DNA from: Acidobacteriota bacterium
GTDB taxonomy: Bacteria; Acidobacteriota; UBA6911; JACQSX01
Reading direction: 5' to 3'
Assembly (NCBI GenBank): GCA_016211105.1
Contig: JACQSX010000037.1
Location: 1-64,000 of the forward strand
Length of the DNA: 64,000 bases
Shown here: positions 18,503-27,230 of the stretch, piece by piece
Position numbering within the stretch: position 1 is the stretch's first letter
Layout of the letters: each line of letters opens with the position of its first letter
Made by a program: the position numbers and the translations under genes
Notes under the pieces: model-generated
What the model was told of the DNA's origin: nothing
The model's database searches: none
Seen by the model: the letters and a program-made list of their open reading frames with translations, nothing else

Positions 18503-19261
18503 ATGAATTTCATCTACAGAGCTATCTTCGAGGTTCAGGAGTTCTTCCTTCTCTGTGTCCACGCCATCGCTAATATCTTTAGAAAACCGCGCTACCACCA
18601 GGATATTTTGCTGCAGATGGACGTCATTGGGGTCGGGTCGTTAATTATTATCATCCTAACTGGCTTTTTCACAGGCGCGGTCTTGGCGCTTCAATCGGCG
18701 AAATCTCTAAAGTCCTTTGGCGCCGTGGGATTAACTGGGCAACTGGTGGCCTTGTCGCTCATCAAAGAATTAGGACCCGTATTGACAGCATTGATGGTGG
18801 CCGGCCGGAACGGCTCTGGAATCGCATCAGAACTTGGCTCTATGGTGGTGACGGAGCAGATTAGCGCCATGCGGGCTTTAGGCACGGATCCGACGCGGAA
18901 ACTCGTGACTCCCCGTATGATCGCCGCCACCACCATGGTGCCATTGCTGACAGTCATAGCTGACCTGTGTGGCTTGTTGGGCGGTTGGTTGGTTTCGTTT
19001 TACAAGCTGCGCCTGAGCACCTCACTTTATTGGTCGGCAGCGATGAAAGCGATTGATTACAACAATGTTTTGGAGGGCATAACAAAGCCGTTTGTTTTCG
19101 GATTCATCATCGCAATGATCGGATGCTACTGCGGCTTGCGAACTCATGGTGGCACGCAGGGAGTGGGACGATCTACAACTCAGGCCGTTGTATTTTCATC
19201 GATTTTGGTGATCGCAGCCGACTTTTTCATGAGCAAAATCATTCTCGATTTAAGGTACTGA
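18503..19261 (+). CDS. mlaE: MlaE-type ABC lipid transport permease
   Basis: A 252-residue inner-membrane permease of the MlaE/YrbE family, which with MlaF and MlaD moves phospholipids between the inner and outer membranes. Marked by GFFTGAVLALQSAKSLKSFG, the conserved coupling region SELGSMVVTEQISAMRALGT and the terminal KIILDLRY. Five or six hydrophobic segments are visible. It is followed two bases later by mlaF and then mlaD. MlaB and MlaC genes are not in the window. No clear ribosome site precedes the ATG. Confidence 0.94.
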   Translation: MNFIYRAIFEVQEFFLLCVHAIANIFRKPRYHQDILLQMDVIGVGSLIIIILTGFFTGAVLALQSAKSLKSFGAVGLTGQLVALSLIKELGPVLTALMVAGRNGSGIASELGSMVVTEQISAMRALGTDPTRKLVTPRMIAATTMVPLLTVIADLCGLLGGWLVSFYKLRLSTSLYWSAAMKAIDYNNVLEGITKPFVFGFIIAMIGCYCGLRTHGGTQGVGRSTTQAVVFSSILVIAADFFMSKIILDLRY

Positions 19262-19263
19262 CA

Positions 19264-20076
19264 ATGTCAGCATCCAGCTCAGCAATGATCAAACTGCAGG
19301 ACGTTACTAAGTCCTACCTTGATCAAGAGGTTCTGAAGAGCATCAATCTGGAGGTCGGGAGAGCTGAAACCAAGGTGATCATGGGAGGCAGCGGCGCCGG
19401 CAAGTCAACCATTATCAAATTAATATTGGGCCTGGAAAAGCCAGATTCTGGCCGGATCTTCATCGAGGGAGAAGATATCACTCCGCTCAGCGAACAAGAG
19501 TTGATGCGTGTGCGAAAGAAGATCGGAATGGTCTTCCAGGAAGGGGCCTTATTCGATTCTCTCACGGTCGGAGAAAACGTCGCCTTTAAGCTCCGTGAAG
19601 AGAGCGTCTATGACGAGGACGAGACACAAGTGGTGGTACGACGACTGCTGGGCTTTGTCGGCCTGGAGAACGCCATCGACAAGATGCCTTCAGAACTCTC
19701 AGGAGGGATGCGCAGACGGGTTGGCATCGCTCGGGCTCTAGTCGGGAACCCCAAAATTATGCTGTATGACGAGCCCACCGCGGGACTGGATCCGATGACG
19801 TCCAGAACCATTTCTGAGTTAGTAATCAAATTACGCGACTTGGAAGGAGTCAGTTCCATATTCGTCACCCACGATTTGAGCACCGCCTTCACGCTCGCCA
19901 GCCAATTCGCGGTGGTCAAGAATGGGAGCGAGGTGCAATTTCTGGGAGAAGATGGAAAACTCTGCCTGATTAACACGCGGTTTGTCATGATTTACGATGG
20001 TAAAATTCTTTTTGAAGGAACGGACGAGGAACTGAAATACTTTGATCATGAGTATATCAAGGAATTTCTCGCCTGA
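19264..20076 (+). CDS. mlaF: MlaF-type ABC ATPase
   Basis: A 270-residue ATPase driving the Mla lipid transporter. Walker A is GGSGAGKSTI, the signature is LSGGMRRRVGIARAL, Walker B is IMLYDEPTAGLDP and the switch histidine is in FVTHD. The Q-loop reads GMVFQEGALFDSLTV, as in the Mla/Ttg2 subfamily. It starts at ATG 19264 just after the mlaE stop. The sequence MRRRVG in the signature motif is typical of this subfamily. Confidence 0.95.
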   Translation: MSASSSAMIKLQDVTKSYLDQEVLKSINLEVGRAETKVIMGGSGAGKSTIIKLILGLEKPDSGRIFIEGEDITPLSEQELMRVRKKIGMVFQEGALFDSLTVGENVAFKLREESVYDEDETQVVVRRLLGFVGLENAIDKMPSELSGGMRRRVGIARALVGNPKIMLYDEPTAGLDPMTSRTISELVIKLRDLEGVSSIFVTHDLSTAFTLASQFAVVKNGSEVQFLGEDGKLCLINTRFVMIYDGKILFEGTDEELKYFDHEYIKEFLA

Positions 20077-20088
20077 GGAGACGTCGAA

Positions 20089-21444
20089 ATGGAGAGAAAA
20101 AAACGCTTTGTTTGGGCACAACTAAAGGTAGGTATCTTTGTGATCACTGCTCTAGTCACCGCGGCCGTCGGTATTCTGTCCATTGGGACGGTGAGCGTTT
20201 TCGCGCCGAAAGTGAACGCAAAAACCTATTTAGCGGGAGTATCAGGTCTGAAAGAGGGCGACGTCGTGTTGCTGCAGGGGGTCGAAGTCGGCAACGTCGG
20301 AGAGGTCAGGATCACCAAAGACCCCCCACCCACCGATACCAACCGCCAAGCGATCCAAGCAATCGATGAAAATACGCGCAAGATCGAGGTGTTGCAGACC
20401 CAACTTGTGGAGCGCCGCAATCAACTCAAGGAGATGCGCGACGAATACGGAAAGCTCCTCGCCAAGGACCCCAAGAGCGCGCGCCAATTGGAAAACCAGA
20501 TTGAACGCACACAGAGATTGACCGAAGCAGAATTGCAGGAGCTGGATAATGCAAGAGACGCTTTGGAGAACGCCAAAGCAAGCCTGCAAAATATCGAGGT
20601 CACGATGGTGATCGAAAAAAAATACGAAGACCGGATCAAGCGAGATTCCCATGTCACGTTAGGAAGCGCCGGATTGATGGGTGACAAATATGTGGAGATC
20701 TCCTTGGGACGCACGAACATTCCCCCGGAGCGCGACAAAGATGGGGCCATGGTCATTGCCGGGAGCAGAGTCACAGATTTTCGGGAAATCATGACAGGCG
20801 TGGATGACGTAATAGCCAATTTTGGAGTCCTCTCGCAGAGAATGGAAAATATTATGGCTAAGTTTGACGAAGGCCAGGGCAGTATCGGTAAGTTTATCAA
20901 CGATCCTGCTTTTTATAACAATCTTAATGACACCATTCTCGAAGCAAAACACACGGCAAATACCGCCAGCTCCTTGATCAATAACATCCAGAGCGGTCGC
21001 GGAACGGTTGGGAGGCTTGTGACCGACAGCAAGATTTACGACACACTGGAAGCGACCACCGATAGATTGGAATCGTTGGTCAATCGCATCAATTCCAACC
21101 AAGGCTCAGTAGGCAGATTTATCAACGATCCGACAATCCATGACAAAACGAGTAAGGTGATCTCTGGTGTCGATGAGATTACGCAACGCATCAACAAAGG
21201 AGAAGGGACGCTGGGAAGGTTGTCGAAAGATGAGGCTCTGTACCAGAACGCTCAAGATACGCTTCAGAAGCTGACCGCTCTAGTCGACGACATCCATCAG
21301 GGAAAAGGAACACTGGGAAAGCTGGCTAAGGACCAACAAGTTTACAATAACCTGAACGAGGCATCTTCGGAGATTGCGAAGCTGCTGTATGATTTCCGCA
21401 AAAATCCTAAGAAATACTTGACGATTAATTTTAAAATTTTCTAG
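20089..21444 (+). CDS. mlaD: MlaD-like MCE protein with split MCE domain
   Basis: A 451-residue periplasmic substrate-binding subunit anchored by one N-terminal helix (residues 13-35). The MCE domain is present but split: the first half (about 43-76, GLKEGDVVLLQGVEVGNVGE) and second half (about 167-208, ending GLMGDKYVEISLG) are separated by about 90 residues of charged coiled coil (TRKIEVLQTQLVERRNQLKE onward). After the MCE domain come four or five repeats of about 37 residues (GSIGKFINDP, GTVGRLVTDS, GSVGRFINDP, GTLGRLSKDE, GTLGKLAKDQ). Such helical tails form the needle-like shaft of MCE hexamers in other systems. Confidence 0.9.
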   Translation: MERKKRFVWAQLKVGIFVITALVTAAVGILSIGTVSVFAPKVNAKTYLAGVSGLKEGDVVLLQGVEVGNVGEVRITKDPPPTDTNRQAIQAIDENTRKIEVLQTQLVERRNQLKEMRDEYGKLLAKDPKSARQLENQIERTQRLTEAELQELDNARDALENAKASLQNIEVTMVIEKKYEDRIKRDSHVTLGSAGLMGDKYVEISLGRTNIPPERDKDGAMVIAGSRVTDFREIMTGVDDVIANFGVLSQRMENIMAKFDEGQGSIGKFINDPAFYNNLNDTILEAKHTANTASSLINNIQSGRGTVGRLVTDSKIYDTLEATTDRLESLVNRINSNQGSVGRFINDPTIHDKTSKVISGVDEITQRINKGEGTLGRLSKDEALYQNAQDTLQKLTALVDDIHQGKGTLGKLAKDQQVYNNLNEASSEIAKLLYDFRKNPKKYLTINFKIF

Positions 21445-21447
21445 CAC

Positions 21448-22044
21448 ATGATAACCGCAAAGATCGGGCAGGGGTGTAAGCTGATCATTGACCAGATTGT
21501 CTGGTGCCTCTCTCTGCTGAAGGTCAACCCCAACATTCTTACGGTTTTCGGAGTGGTTGTGAGCGTCTTCACAGCCGTTGCATTGGCCATGGGACGCTTC
21601 GGATATGCTGGCACACTGCTGATCCTTGCAGGCTTGTTCGACATGCTGGATGGCGCGGTGGCTCGCGTCTCCAAGTCCGAAACCAGTTATGGCGCCTTCT
21701 TGGACTCTGTGGTAGACCGCTATTCCGATTTCATTGTCATGCTGGGGCTGATCATTTACTATGGGTGGGCTGAGCGCCTAACATACGTGGTGCTTTCAGG
21801 CGTAGCTCTGATGGGATCCGTGCTCACCAGTTACGCTCGGGCACGCGCGGAATGCCTCATTCCTTCATGCAAAGTGGGATTCTTGGAACGGCCAGAGCGA
21901 GTAGTGATCCTGATTCTGGGAGCGCTGTTTAAGTCCATGGATGCAGCAGTCTGGGTGATCGCTGTACTTTCAAACTGGACCGTGATCCACCGCATTCTTT
22001 ACACACGCAAGTATCTCAAAGAGCGCTCCGCCGGACGGTTCTAG
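21448..22044 (+). CDS. CDP-alcohol phosphatidyltransferase family protein
   Basis: A 198-residue polytopic membrane enzyme with the full family signature: DMLDGAVAR, eight residues, then GAFLDSVVD, which supplies the four catalytic aspartates. It condenses CDP-diacylglycerol with an alcohol. The N-terminal NPNILTVFGVV matches the PgsA/PIS-type branch, and I cannot tell whether the acceptor is glycerol phosphate, inositol phosphate or another. It starts three bases after mlaD, so a phospholipid-synthesis enzyme is coupled to a phospholipid transporter. Confidence 0.9.
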   Translation: MITAKIGQGCKLIIDQIVWCLSLLKVNPNILTVFGVVVSVFTAVALAMGRFGYAGTLLILAGLFDMLDGAVARVSKSETSYGAFLDSVVDRYSDFIVMLGLIIYYGWAERLTYVVLSGVALMGSVLTSYARARAECLIPSCKVGFLERPERVVILILGALFKSMDAAVWVIAVLSNWTVIHRILYTRKYLKERSAGRF

Positions 22045-22071
22045 GGAGGAATCTCTTATTCTCAGCGTCTC

Positions 22072-23181
22072 TCACGGCTTCTTGGCAGGTTCCACGGCCG
22101 TTGCTTTCGGCAATTCCTCATCGATCATCTTGGCAATCTCGTCATAAGGCACTGCTCCCGCAATGAAACGGCCATTAATAAACATCGCGGGCGTTCCATT
22201 GACCCCGGCGCGGGAGCCGTCGCGTACATCCTGCCTGACCCTTTCGGCGTAGCGGCTGGAATCCAAACACTCATTAAAAGAAGTCGTATCCACTCCAATG
22301 GCAGCGGCTTTTGCCTTGATGTCTCCTAACTCCAGGCTTTTCGGTTCCTGAAAAAGTAAATCATGCATTTCCCAAAAATGATCCTGCTCGTTGGCACAAA
22401 GGGATGCTTCGGCCGCCTTTTGGGCATGGGGATGATTGGCGAGAGGGAACTGTCGAAACACCAACCGTACCTTTTCGGCGTAATGCTTCTCCACTTCTTT
22501 CAACGTCTTCACCAGGCGGGTACAATATGGGCACTCAAAGTCAGAAAACTCCACGATGGTCAACGGAGCGCTGGCAGAACCGCGGGCAGGATGGTTGGCC
22601 GTTTCCACGCTTGTGCGCAGGGGCTCCAAGAAGGACTTAACTCCATATTGGGTCTTGAGCCGCCCGATAAAGCTATTATGGAGCTCCTGCCGGCGCGTCT
22701 CTTTGAGATATTGCCGAATCTGAGTGGTTACTTGCTCCTTGGGCATGCCGATTTGACCTTTGTTGGCTTCATAAAAATTATCGACATCATCATCGGAAGG
22801 TTCCTGCACCTTGCTCTGCACCTCCGTGGCAAGCAACTCCGTTCTTGTGATTCCGCGCTGCGCAACCTCGGCGTCCAACAGCTTCTCTTCCACCAGACGA
22901 TTGAGACTTACCTCCACAATCTGGTGCTTATTTCGAGTGAATTCAGCCTGTAGCACCGATTGCTGCATTTCAAGTCTTTCGAGATCCATGCGCGCGGCAT
23001 TTTGCACCTGCTCCTCCGTAACCGCGACGCCATTCACCATCGCCAAGGTCTTGGAACCGGACGGACCACCTCCTTGAGCAAGCAACGGCTGGCACCATAA
23101 GAGCCATGCGCCCTGGATCAGAAGAAGGCTGAAGAAGTTGATCAAAGAGCTACATACTTTCCTTTTCCTACACAGCAACAC
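22072..23181 (-). CDS. Exported DsbA-like thioredoxin with SurA-like N-domain
   Basis: A 369-residue exported protein. A signal peptide (FFSLLLIQGAWLLW, then PLLAQ) leads into a helical SurA/PpiC-type N-domain (MVNGVAVTEEQVQNAA, LNRLVEEKLLDAEVA; about 47-185). The DsbA-type thioredoxin domain (205-355) has a CPYC centre (C217, C220) and the cis-proline loop NGTPAMFING. It is probably a thiol oxidase or isomerase with a built-in client-binding arm. GTG start at 23181 with AAGGAG eight bases upstream. It is the last gene of the run that begins at 28771. Confidence 0.88.
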   Translation of the reverse strand: MLLCRKRKVCSSLINFFSLLLIQGAWLLWCQPLLAQGGGPSGSKTLAMVNGVAVTEEQVQNAARMDLERLEMQQSVLQAEFTRNKHQIVEVSLNRLVEEKLLDAEVAQRGITRTELLATEVQSKVQEPSDDDVDNFYEANKGQIGMPKEQVTTQIRQYLKETRRQELHNSFIGRLKTQYGVKSFLEPLRTSVETANHPARGSASAPLTIVEFSDFECPYCTRLVKTLKEVEKHYAEKVRLVFRQFPLANHPHAQKAAEASLCANEQDHFWEMHDLLFQEPKSLELGDIKAKAAAIGVDTTSFNECLDSSRYAERVRQDVRDGSRAGVNGTPAMFINGRFIAGAVPYDEIAKMIDEELPKATAVEPAKKP

Positions 23182-23200
23182 TTTACTAACTCCTTTTAAT

Positions 23201-24232
23201 TTATGAATGGCTCGGTTCTCCCGCGTGGAATTTCGAAGGCCGGCTGGACGGAGTTTTCGCCACCGTCAGTGGCTTTGTCGGGTCCCGTTGGGCGCCGCGC
23301 CAGGAATCAAACAACGAGATTTGATGCACACACGCCACGGTGCAATAGGGCGCGCACTGCTTTCTGGTGTAATACTCTCGACGAATGTCTGCTTGACTAT
23401 AGTTCTCCAGAGGTACACCCGGATATCCACGCTGTTGAGAGCAGTAGTGAACTACGCCGTCTTCACAGACGTACAGATATCGCGCGCCAGCACGACATCG
23501 CCAATCGTTGGGCTTACCCTGAACCAGATTCTCTTGAAATCGATTAAAGCGGGCATAATGGCGTTTCCCTAAATTCCTTAGGGTGTCAAAAATCTTTCGC
23601 TCTTGCGCTGCCAGCGGCTTTAGGTGTCCGGTACCATCATGAATAATCCCCAGCGTTGCGGTGAAGCCCAGTCCTACCGCTCGTGTTGCAATCACCAGAG
23701 CATCTTCAGGATTCTTAAAGCTCCCTCCCAGAACGGAGTTAATATTTACTTCAAACTTCGCGTGTTCCGCCAGAAGCTGAAGCTTCTTGTCCAAAACCTT
23801 CAGGCTCTTGACCGAGACATCATCCGGCTGGACATTGTCAATGCTGATCTGTAAGTACTCCAAGCCTGCTTCATTCAGAGCACGGATGCGACCCGCCGTC
23901 AACAGGTATCCATTCGTAATCAGCGCGGCAATCATTCCATGTTCGCGGATCCTCACAATTATCTTTTCCAAATCCGGATGCATCAGCGGCTCCCCACCAC
24001 TGATCGTGACGGCCATGACTCCCAACTCTGCCAGGCGATCCATGCGGCGTAACATGTTGTTCAAAGGCACCGGATCTGAATAATTGTCATATTCGTTGCA
24101 GTAAGAACAGGAGAGATTGCACTGGCGCATGGGAATCACGTGCGCCAGCAGTGGTCGATGGCGCAAGATCAAACCGACGGCAATCAGGCGATATTGCCGC
24201 ATCTTGCGATAGAACCTACGTCTCAGCTCCAT
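23201..24232 (-). CDS. Radical SAM protein with cysteine-rich C-terminus
   Basis: A 343-residue radical SAM enzyme. The [4Fe-4S] triad is CNLSCSYC (C38, C42, C45) and the SAM-binding SGGEPL motif is at 78-83. A SPASM-like C-terminal half has further cysteines (WRCRAG, YVCEDGVVHYC, QCAPYCTVAC) that could hold an auxiliary cluster. Relatives are annotated loosely as HpnH-like or peptide-modifying enzymes; the substrate cannot be read from sequence. No RiPP precursor was seen nearby. It is 20 bases after lolA and 19 bases before the DsbA-like gene. Confidence 0.85.
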   Translation of the reverse strand: MELRRRFYRKMRQYRLIAVGLILRHRPLLAHVIPMRQCNLSCSYCNEYDNYSDPVPLNNMLRRMDRLAELGVMAVTISGGEPLMHPDLEKIIVRIREHGMIAALITNGYLLTAGRIRALNEAGLEYLQISIDNVQPDDVSVKSLKVLDKKLQLLAEHAKFEVNINSVLGGSFKNPEDALVIATRAVGLGFTATLGIIHDGTGHLKPLAAQERKIFDTLRNLGKRHYARFNRFQENLVQGKPNDWRCRAGARYLYVCEDGVVHYCSQQRGYPGVPLENYSQADIRREYYTRKQCAPYCTVACVHQISLFDSWRGAQRDPTKPLTVAKTPSSRPSKFHAGEPSHS

Positions 24233-24252
24233 GGTCGCCTTACCGTTGGAAA

Positions 24253-25002
24253 TTACCCCAGTTGAACGTCTTTGGGAAGCGTTAACTTAAACTTGCTCTT
24301 GTCAACACCGGGATTCAATCTCAGGTCGCTAAACGTAATCAACTGGTAATCACCGTTGGGCTCGATCAACTTCTGCTGAATCGGTAGCCAGACCAGCTCG
24401 GCAACCCAGAGTACAATCTGGGAAAAGTATGCAGCGACCTTTTCGGATTTGGGAAGCAATTCTAGCATGTAGGTTCTTTTCCCGTCTATCTTTTCCTCGC
24501 CTAGCAGACGAATATTGTAGGTGTCCGAAAGAGAGCGGCTACTCGAGCCAAAGCCCAGCACCAGGAATTCTGCTTTGTCCTTGTTTTTACCCAACTGATA
24601 TTTTCGCGCCTGCTTGATTCGAGGTTCGTAAAAGATGACCTCTCCATTGCTGATCACCAACACATTGTTTTCTGGATTGGCAATCTCCTTGCGCAGATAA
24701 GCCTGGCCATCCTTGCTTCGAAGGTACCACAGAGTACCGCTTTCCCCTCGATCAAACTCTTGGAGAACAGCGGTCCATTTCTTTTGAGAAATCGTCGCCG
24801 AAAAATTCGTTACTTTCCTACCCGCAGCCTCCATGCTAGCCAGGATTTCTTCCTTCGTGGCTCCAAGGGCGAAAGTACACGAGAGAAACCAAAATGCGGA
24901 GAGCAGAAATCGGCAGGCAGAAGTTCGCAGTCTCGTACAAGCTGGCTTCGCTCCGTGCCCCGTTTGCCTGCCATCCTCTGCTTTCAACACTTCGATTGCC
25001 AT
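24253..25002 (-). CDS. LolA-like outer-membrane lipoprotein carrier
   Basis: A 249-residue exported protein with a LolA-type fold: FSATISQKKWTAVLQEFDRG, then LWYLRSKDGQAYLRKEI, ISNGEVIFYEPRIKQARKY and the closing ITFSDLRLNPGVDKSKFKLT. LolA ferries lipoproteins or other lipids across the periplasm. The signal peptide is FLLSAFWFLSCTFALG at about residues 32-47, so the ATG at 25002 gives an unusually long charged lead; a start nearer the signal is possible. Upstream in the same run are an ABC ATPase, its permease and a lipoprotein, which together resemble a Lol pathway. Confidence 0.82.
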   Translation of the reverse strand: MAIEVLKAEDGRQTGHGAKPACTRLRTSACRFLLSAFWFLSCTFALGATKEEILASMEAAGRKVTNFSATISQKKWTAVLQEFDRGESGTLWYLRSKDGQAYLRKEIANPENNVLVISNGEVIFYEPRIKQARKYQLGKNKDKAEFLVLGFGSSSRSLSDTYNIRLLGEEKIDGKRTYMLELLPKSEKVAAYFSQIVLWVAELVWLPIQQKLIEPNGDYQLITFSDLRLNPGVDKSKFKLTLPKDVQLG

Positions 25003-25059
25003 CTTCTTTTTTGCGCACCCTTTTCCGACAAAACCTCCGAAAACAGAAAAATCCTACCG

Positions 25060-25314
25060 TCACTCTCTCTTGTCGGCTCCGGTAATCTTCCGCTCTTTGT
25101 CTATTTCTGAATCCGGTGGGTTGTTTTGAGGGGGGCTGGCATCTTGGATTGTCGCTACCGCTGAATGCACGCGCGTGAAATCGCCCTGCAAAAAATTTCG
25201 GGGAGTCAAAACGATAAATGCAATGATCAGAGCGCACATCACATCGTACTGCCAAGTCCCACGCGCATAACTCCACATTAAGATATTCAATATCGCTCTG
25301 CCGATCTTGTGCAT
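25060..25314 (-). CDS. Small conserved membrane protein
   Basis: An 84-residue protein with one membrane helix (DVMCALIIAFIVLTP, about residues 24-38) after the motif GRAILNILMWSYARGTWQYD and before a hydrophilic tail. I recall similar small proteins with the pattern ARGTWQYD, a helix and then TPRNFL in acidobacterial genomes, without known function. The hydrophobic segment and position between the ABC ATPase (76 bases before) and lolA (57 bases after) support a real gene. Confidence 0.65.
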   Translation of the reverse strand: MHKIGRAILNILMWSYARGTWQYDVMCALIIAFIVLTPRNFLQGDFTRVHSAVATIQDASPPQNNPPDSEIDKERKITGADKRE

Positions 25315-25389
25315 TGACTTGCGGTTGACGTTAGCCCCAGGACGAAGGCGGGATCTATCCCCAGCCGCTCCCCCGCGACCCGCCTGTGG

Positions 25390-26142
25390 CTAAAAAACCC
25401 CTGACTCCATTGCATAAACCACATTCTGTACCCGGTTTAGAATCCTCCCATCTTTCATTTCCACCACCCGGCTGGCGTAAGAAGCTACTTCCGCGTTGTG
25501 GGTAATCATGATCGTGGTCTGTTTGTACTGCTCATTTAAGTTTTTCAACAGCGTTAGCACCATTTCACTGTTAGTAGAATCCAGATTCCCTGTAGGCTCA
25601 TCCGCCAACAGTATCGTGGGACGATTGATGATGGCACGCGCAATTGCCAGCCGTTGCTGTTCTCCTCCTGACAATTCGAAGGGTTTGTGGCGCAGTTTGC
25701 TTTCCAAACCCACCTGGGCGCAAATTTCCTCGATCTCATGGGACGTTCCGCCGTTCTTACGAATTTCCTGGGCTAACCGAAGATTATCGCGAGTAGTAAG
25801 AGTAGGTAGAAGATTAAAGCGCTGAAAGACAAAACCGATCTTCCGCCGTCGTATCTCGGTTCGCTCACAATCAGCGGCCTTTCCGATTTCCACCCCATCG
25901 ACATAAACTTCTCCATACGTCGGCTGAAGCAGGCCCCCCAGGATATGTAACAACGTCGATTTGCCGCACCCTGATGGCCCCATGATCGCAACGAATTCTC
26001 CCGGCTTGACCACCAGATCCACTCCCTTGAGAGCATGGATTTCTATCTTGGCAACTTTGAAAGTCATGCGCAAATCGCGCACTTCGATAATACTTTTTAC
26101 ATTTCGCACTTCACGCAGCAAGCCATTCCCCAAGCTATTCAT
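25390..26142 (-). CDS. MacB/LolD-type ABC transporter ATPase
   Basis: A 250-residue ATPase of the MacB/LolD subfamily, whose members couple ATP to mechanical work by FtsX-type permeases. Walker A is GPSGCGKSTL, Q-loop FQRFNLLPTLT, signature LSGGEQQRLAIARAI, Walker B ILLADEPTGNLD and switch MITHN. The start at 26142 overlaps the permease stop by eight bases. Substrate is not set by sequence; the LolA gene two positions downstream makes lipoprotein or lipid extraction a fair guess. Confidence 0.93.
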   Translation of the reverse strand: MNSLGNGLLREVRNVKSIIEVRDLRMTFKVAKIEIHALKGVDLVVKPGEFVAIMGPSGCGKSTLLHILGGLLQPTYGEVYVDGVEIGKAADCERTEIRRRKIGFVFQRFNLLPTLTTRDNLRLAQEIRKNGGTSHEIEEICAQVGLESKLRHKPFELSGGEQQRLAIARAIINRPTILLADEPTGNLDSTNSEMVLTLLKNLNEQYKQTTIMITHNAEVASYASRVVEMKDGRILNRVQNVVYAMESGVF

Positions 26143-27226
26143 AACTAAGCGCCTGAACCGGATCTTGTTTGGCCGCTTTCAATGCCGGATAAATCGCCCC
26201 AAGCAATCCTCCAGAAATCCCCAGCGCGGCAGCCAACAAGCGCCATTGAATTGAAATTTCGATGGGGAGCAACGGGAAGGTCACTGCAATCAATTTGTTA
26301 ACCGCAAAGGCTAGCAAAAAGCCAACACCCACGCCAATGGCACAAATGAGTAGCGATTCCTTCAGGATGATATTCACAATATACAGTTTGGATGCACCCA
26401 AAGATTTTAGAATTCCAATCTCGCGAGTACGCTCCGTGATCGTGGTATACATTGCCAACAAGATAATCAGGAAACTGATCATCGTAGCCAACCCTACCAC
26501 AGCATAAATGAAATTCCGGAAAATCGGCAAGTTATCGGTCATTAAACTTTGTAACTGAGACGAAGCAGTGACCTTATAGCCAGGGATCCCCGCACTTAAA
26601 TTCCGAAGGACTGTTGCTTCGGCAAACTTCGACTGACGACGGACAAAAAACAGCGAAACCTTCTCCGGAGTTCCATTTAATTCCTGCAGTGTCTTAAGGG
26701 GAACGATCACTCGAGCACCTACACCACTACGAAAAACCCCACAGACCCTAAAATTACTGTTGAGGAGGTGCAGCATGTCTCCAATGTGAATTTTCTTGCT
26801 TGTCGCGTAGAGCGTATCGATTGCGGCCTCAAATCCCGCGTGAGGCAATCGGCCAGCTCCAAATACCAAGCCTCCGCTCACTCGATTGTAGCTTTCCGCC
26901 TCAACCCCATACACGAGGTTGAATCCAGGAGTGACAAACTTGGCAAGTACTGGCGCAGCCCGCTCCACTCCATCGATTCTCTCAATAACTTGGCTCAGTT
27001 TTTCGGGCATGGTCCCGCTGTTTACTGCAAAGAACAACGATGCATCCGATGGCTGAAGAATAAAGTCCCCACTAACGCGGCGTGTTCGATCCGCGCTTTC
27101 ATTCAGTTGACCGTAGGAAAGACCCACCGAAACCAAAATCAACACAATGCCTAACGCCACGGCCATAATACTCACCAAAGTCCGTGTTGGCCTCTGCAAC
27201 AAGTTAGAGCAAATTAATCGAAACAT
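26135..27226 (-). CDS. FtsX/MacB-type ABC permease
   Basis: A 363-residue permease with the four-helix layout of the MacB/LolCE superfamily. The first helix is LVSIMAVALGIVLILVSVGL. A periplasmic domain spans about 45-240, followed by three helices in the FtsX domain (AVVGLATMISFLIILLAMY, then the coupling sequence TREIGILKSLGASK, and LLICAIGVGVGFLLAF). A single permease implies a homodimer, as in MacB, rather than the LolC/LolE pair. The ATG at 27226 is four bases after the lipoprotein stop. Confidence 0.92.
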   Translation of the reverse strand: MFRLICSNLLQRPTRTLVSIMAVALGIVLILVSVGLSYGQLNESADRTRRVSGDFILQPSDASLFFAVNSGTMPEKLSQVIERIDGVERAAPVLAKFVTPGFNLVYGVEAESYNRVSGGLVFGAGRLPHAGFEAAIDTLYATSKKIHIGDMLHLLNSNFRVCGVFRSGVGARVIVPLKTLQELNGTPEKVSLFFVRRQSKFAEATVLRNLSAGIPGYKVTASSQLQSLMTDNLPIFRNFIYAVVGLATMISFLIILLAMYTTITERTREIGILKSLGASKLYIVNIILKESLLICAIGVGVGFLLAFAVNKLIAVTFPLLPIEISIQWRLLAAALGISGGLLGAIYPALKAAKQDPVQALSYE

Positions 27227-27230
27227 AAAT

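Noticed and set aside
24836-25276. 146-codon minus-strand frame over lolA and the small membrane protein
   Set aside because: It overlaps two better-supported genes in another frame and has no family sequence.
25315-25389. Terminator hairpin GGCGGG/CCCGCC
   Set aside because: The loop is long and no T-run follows on the transcribed strand.
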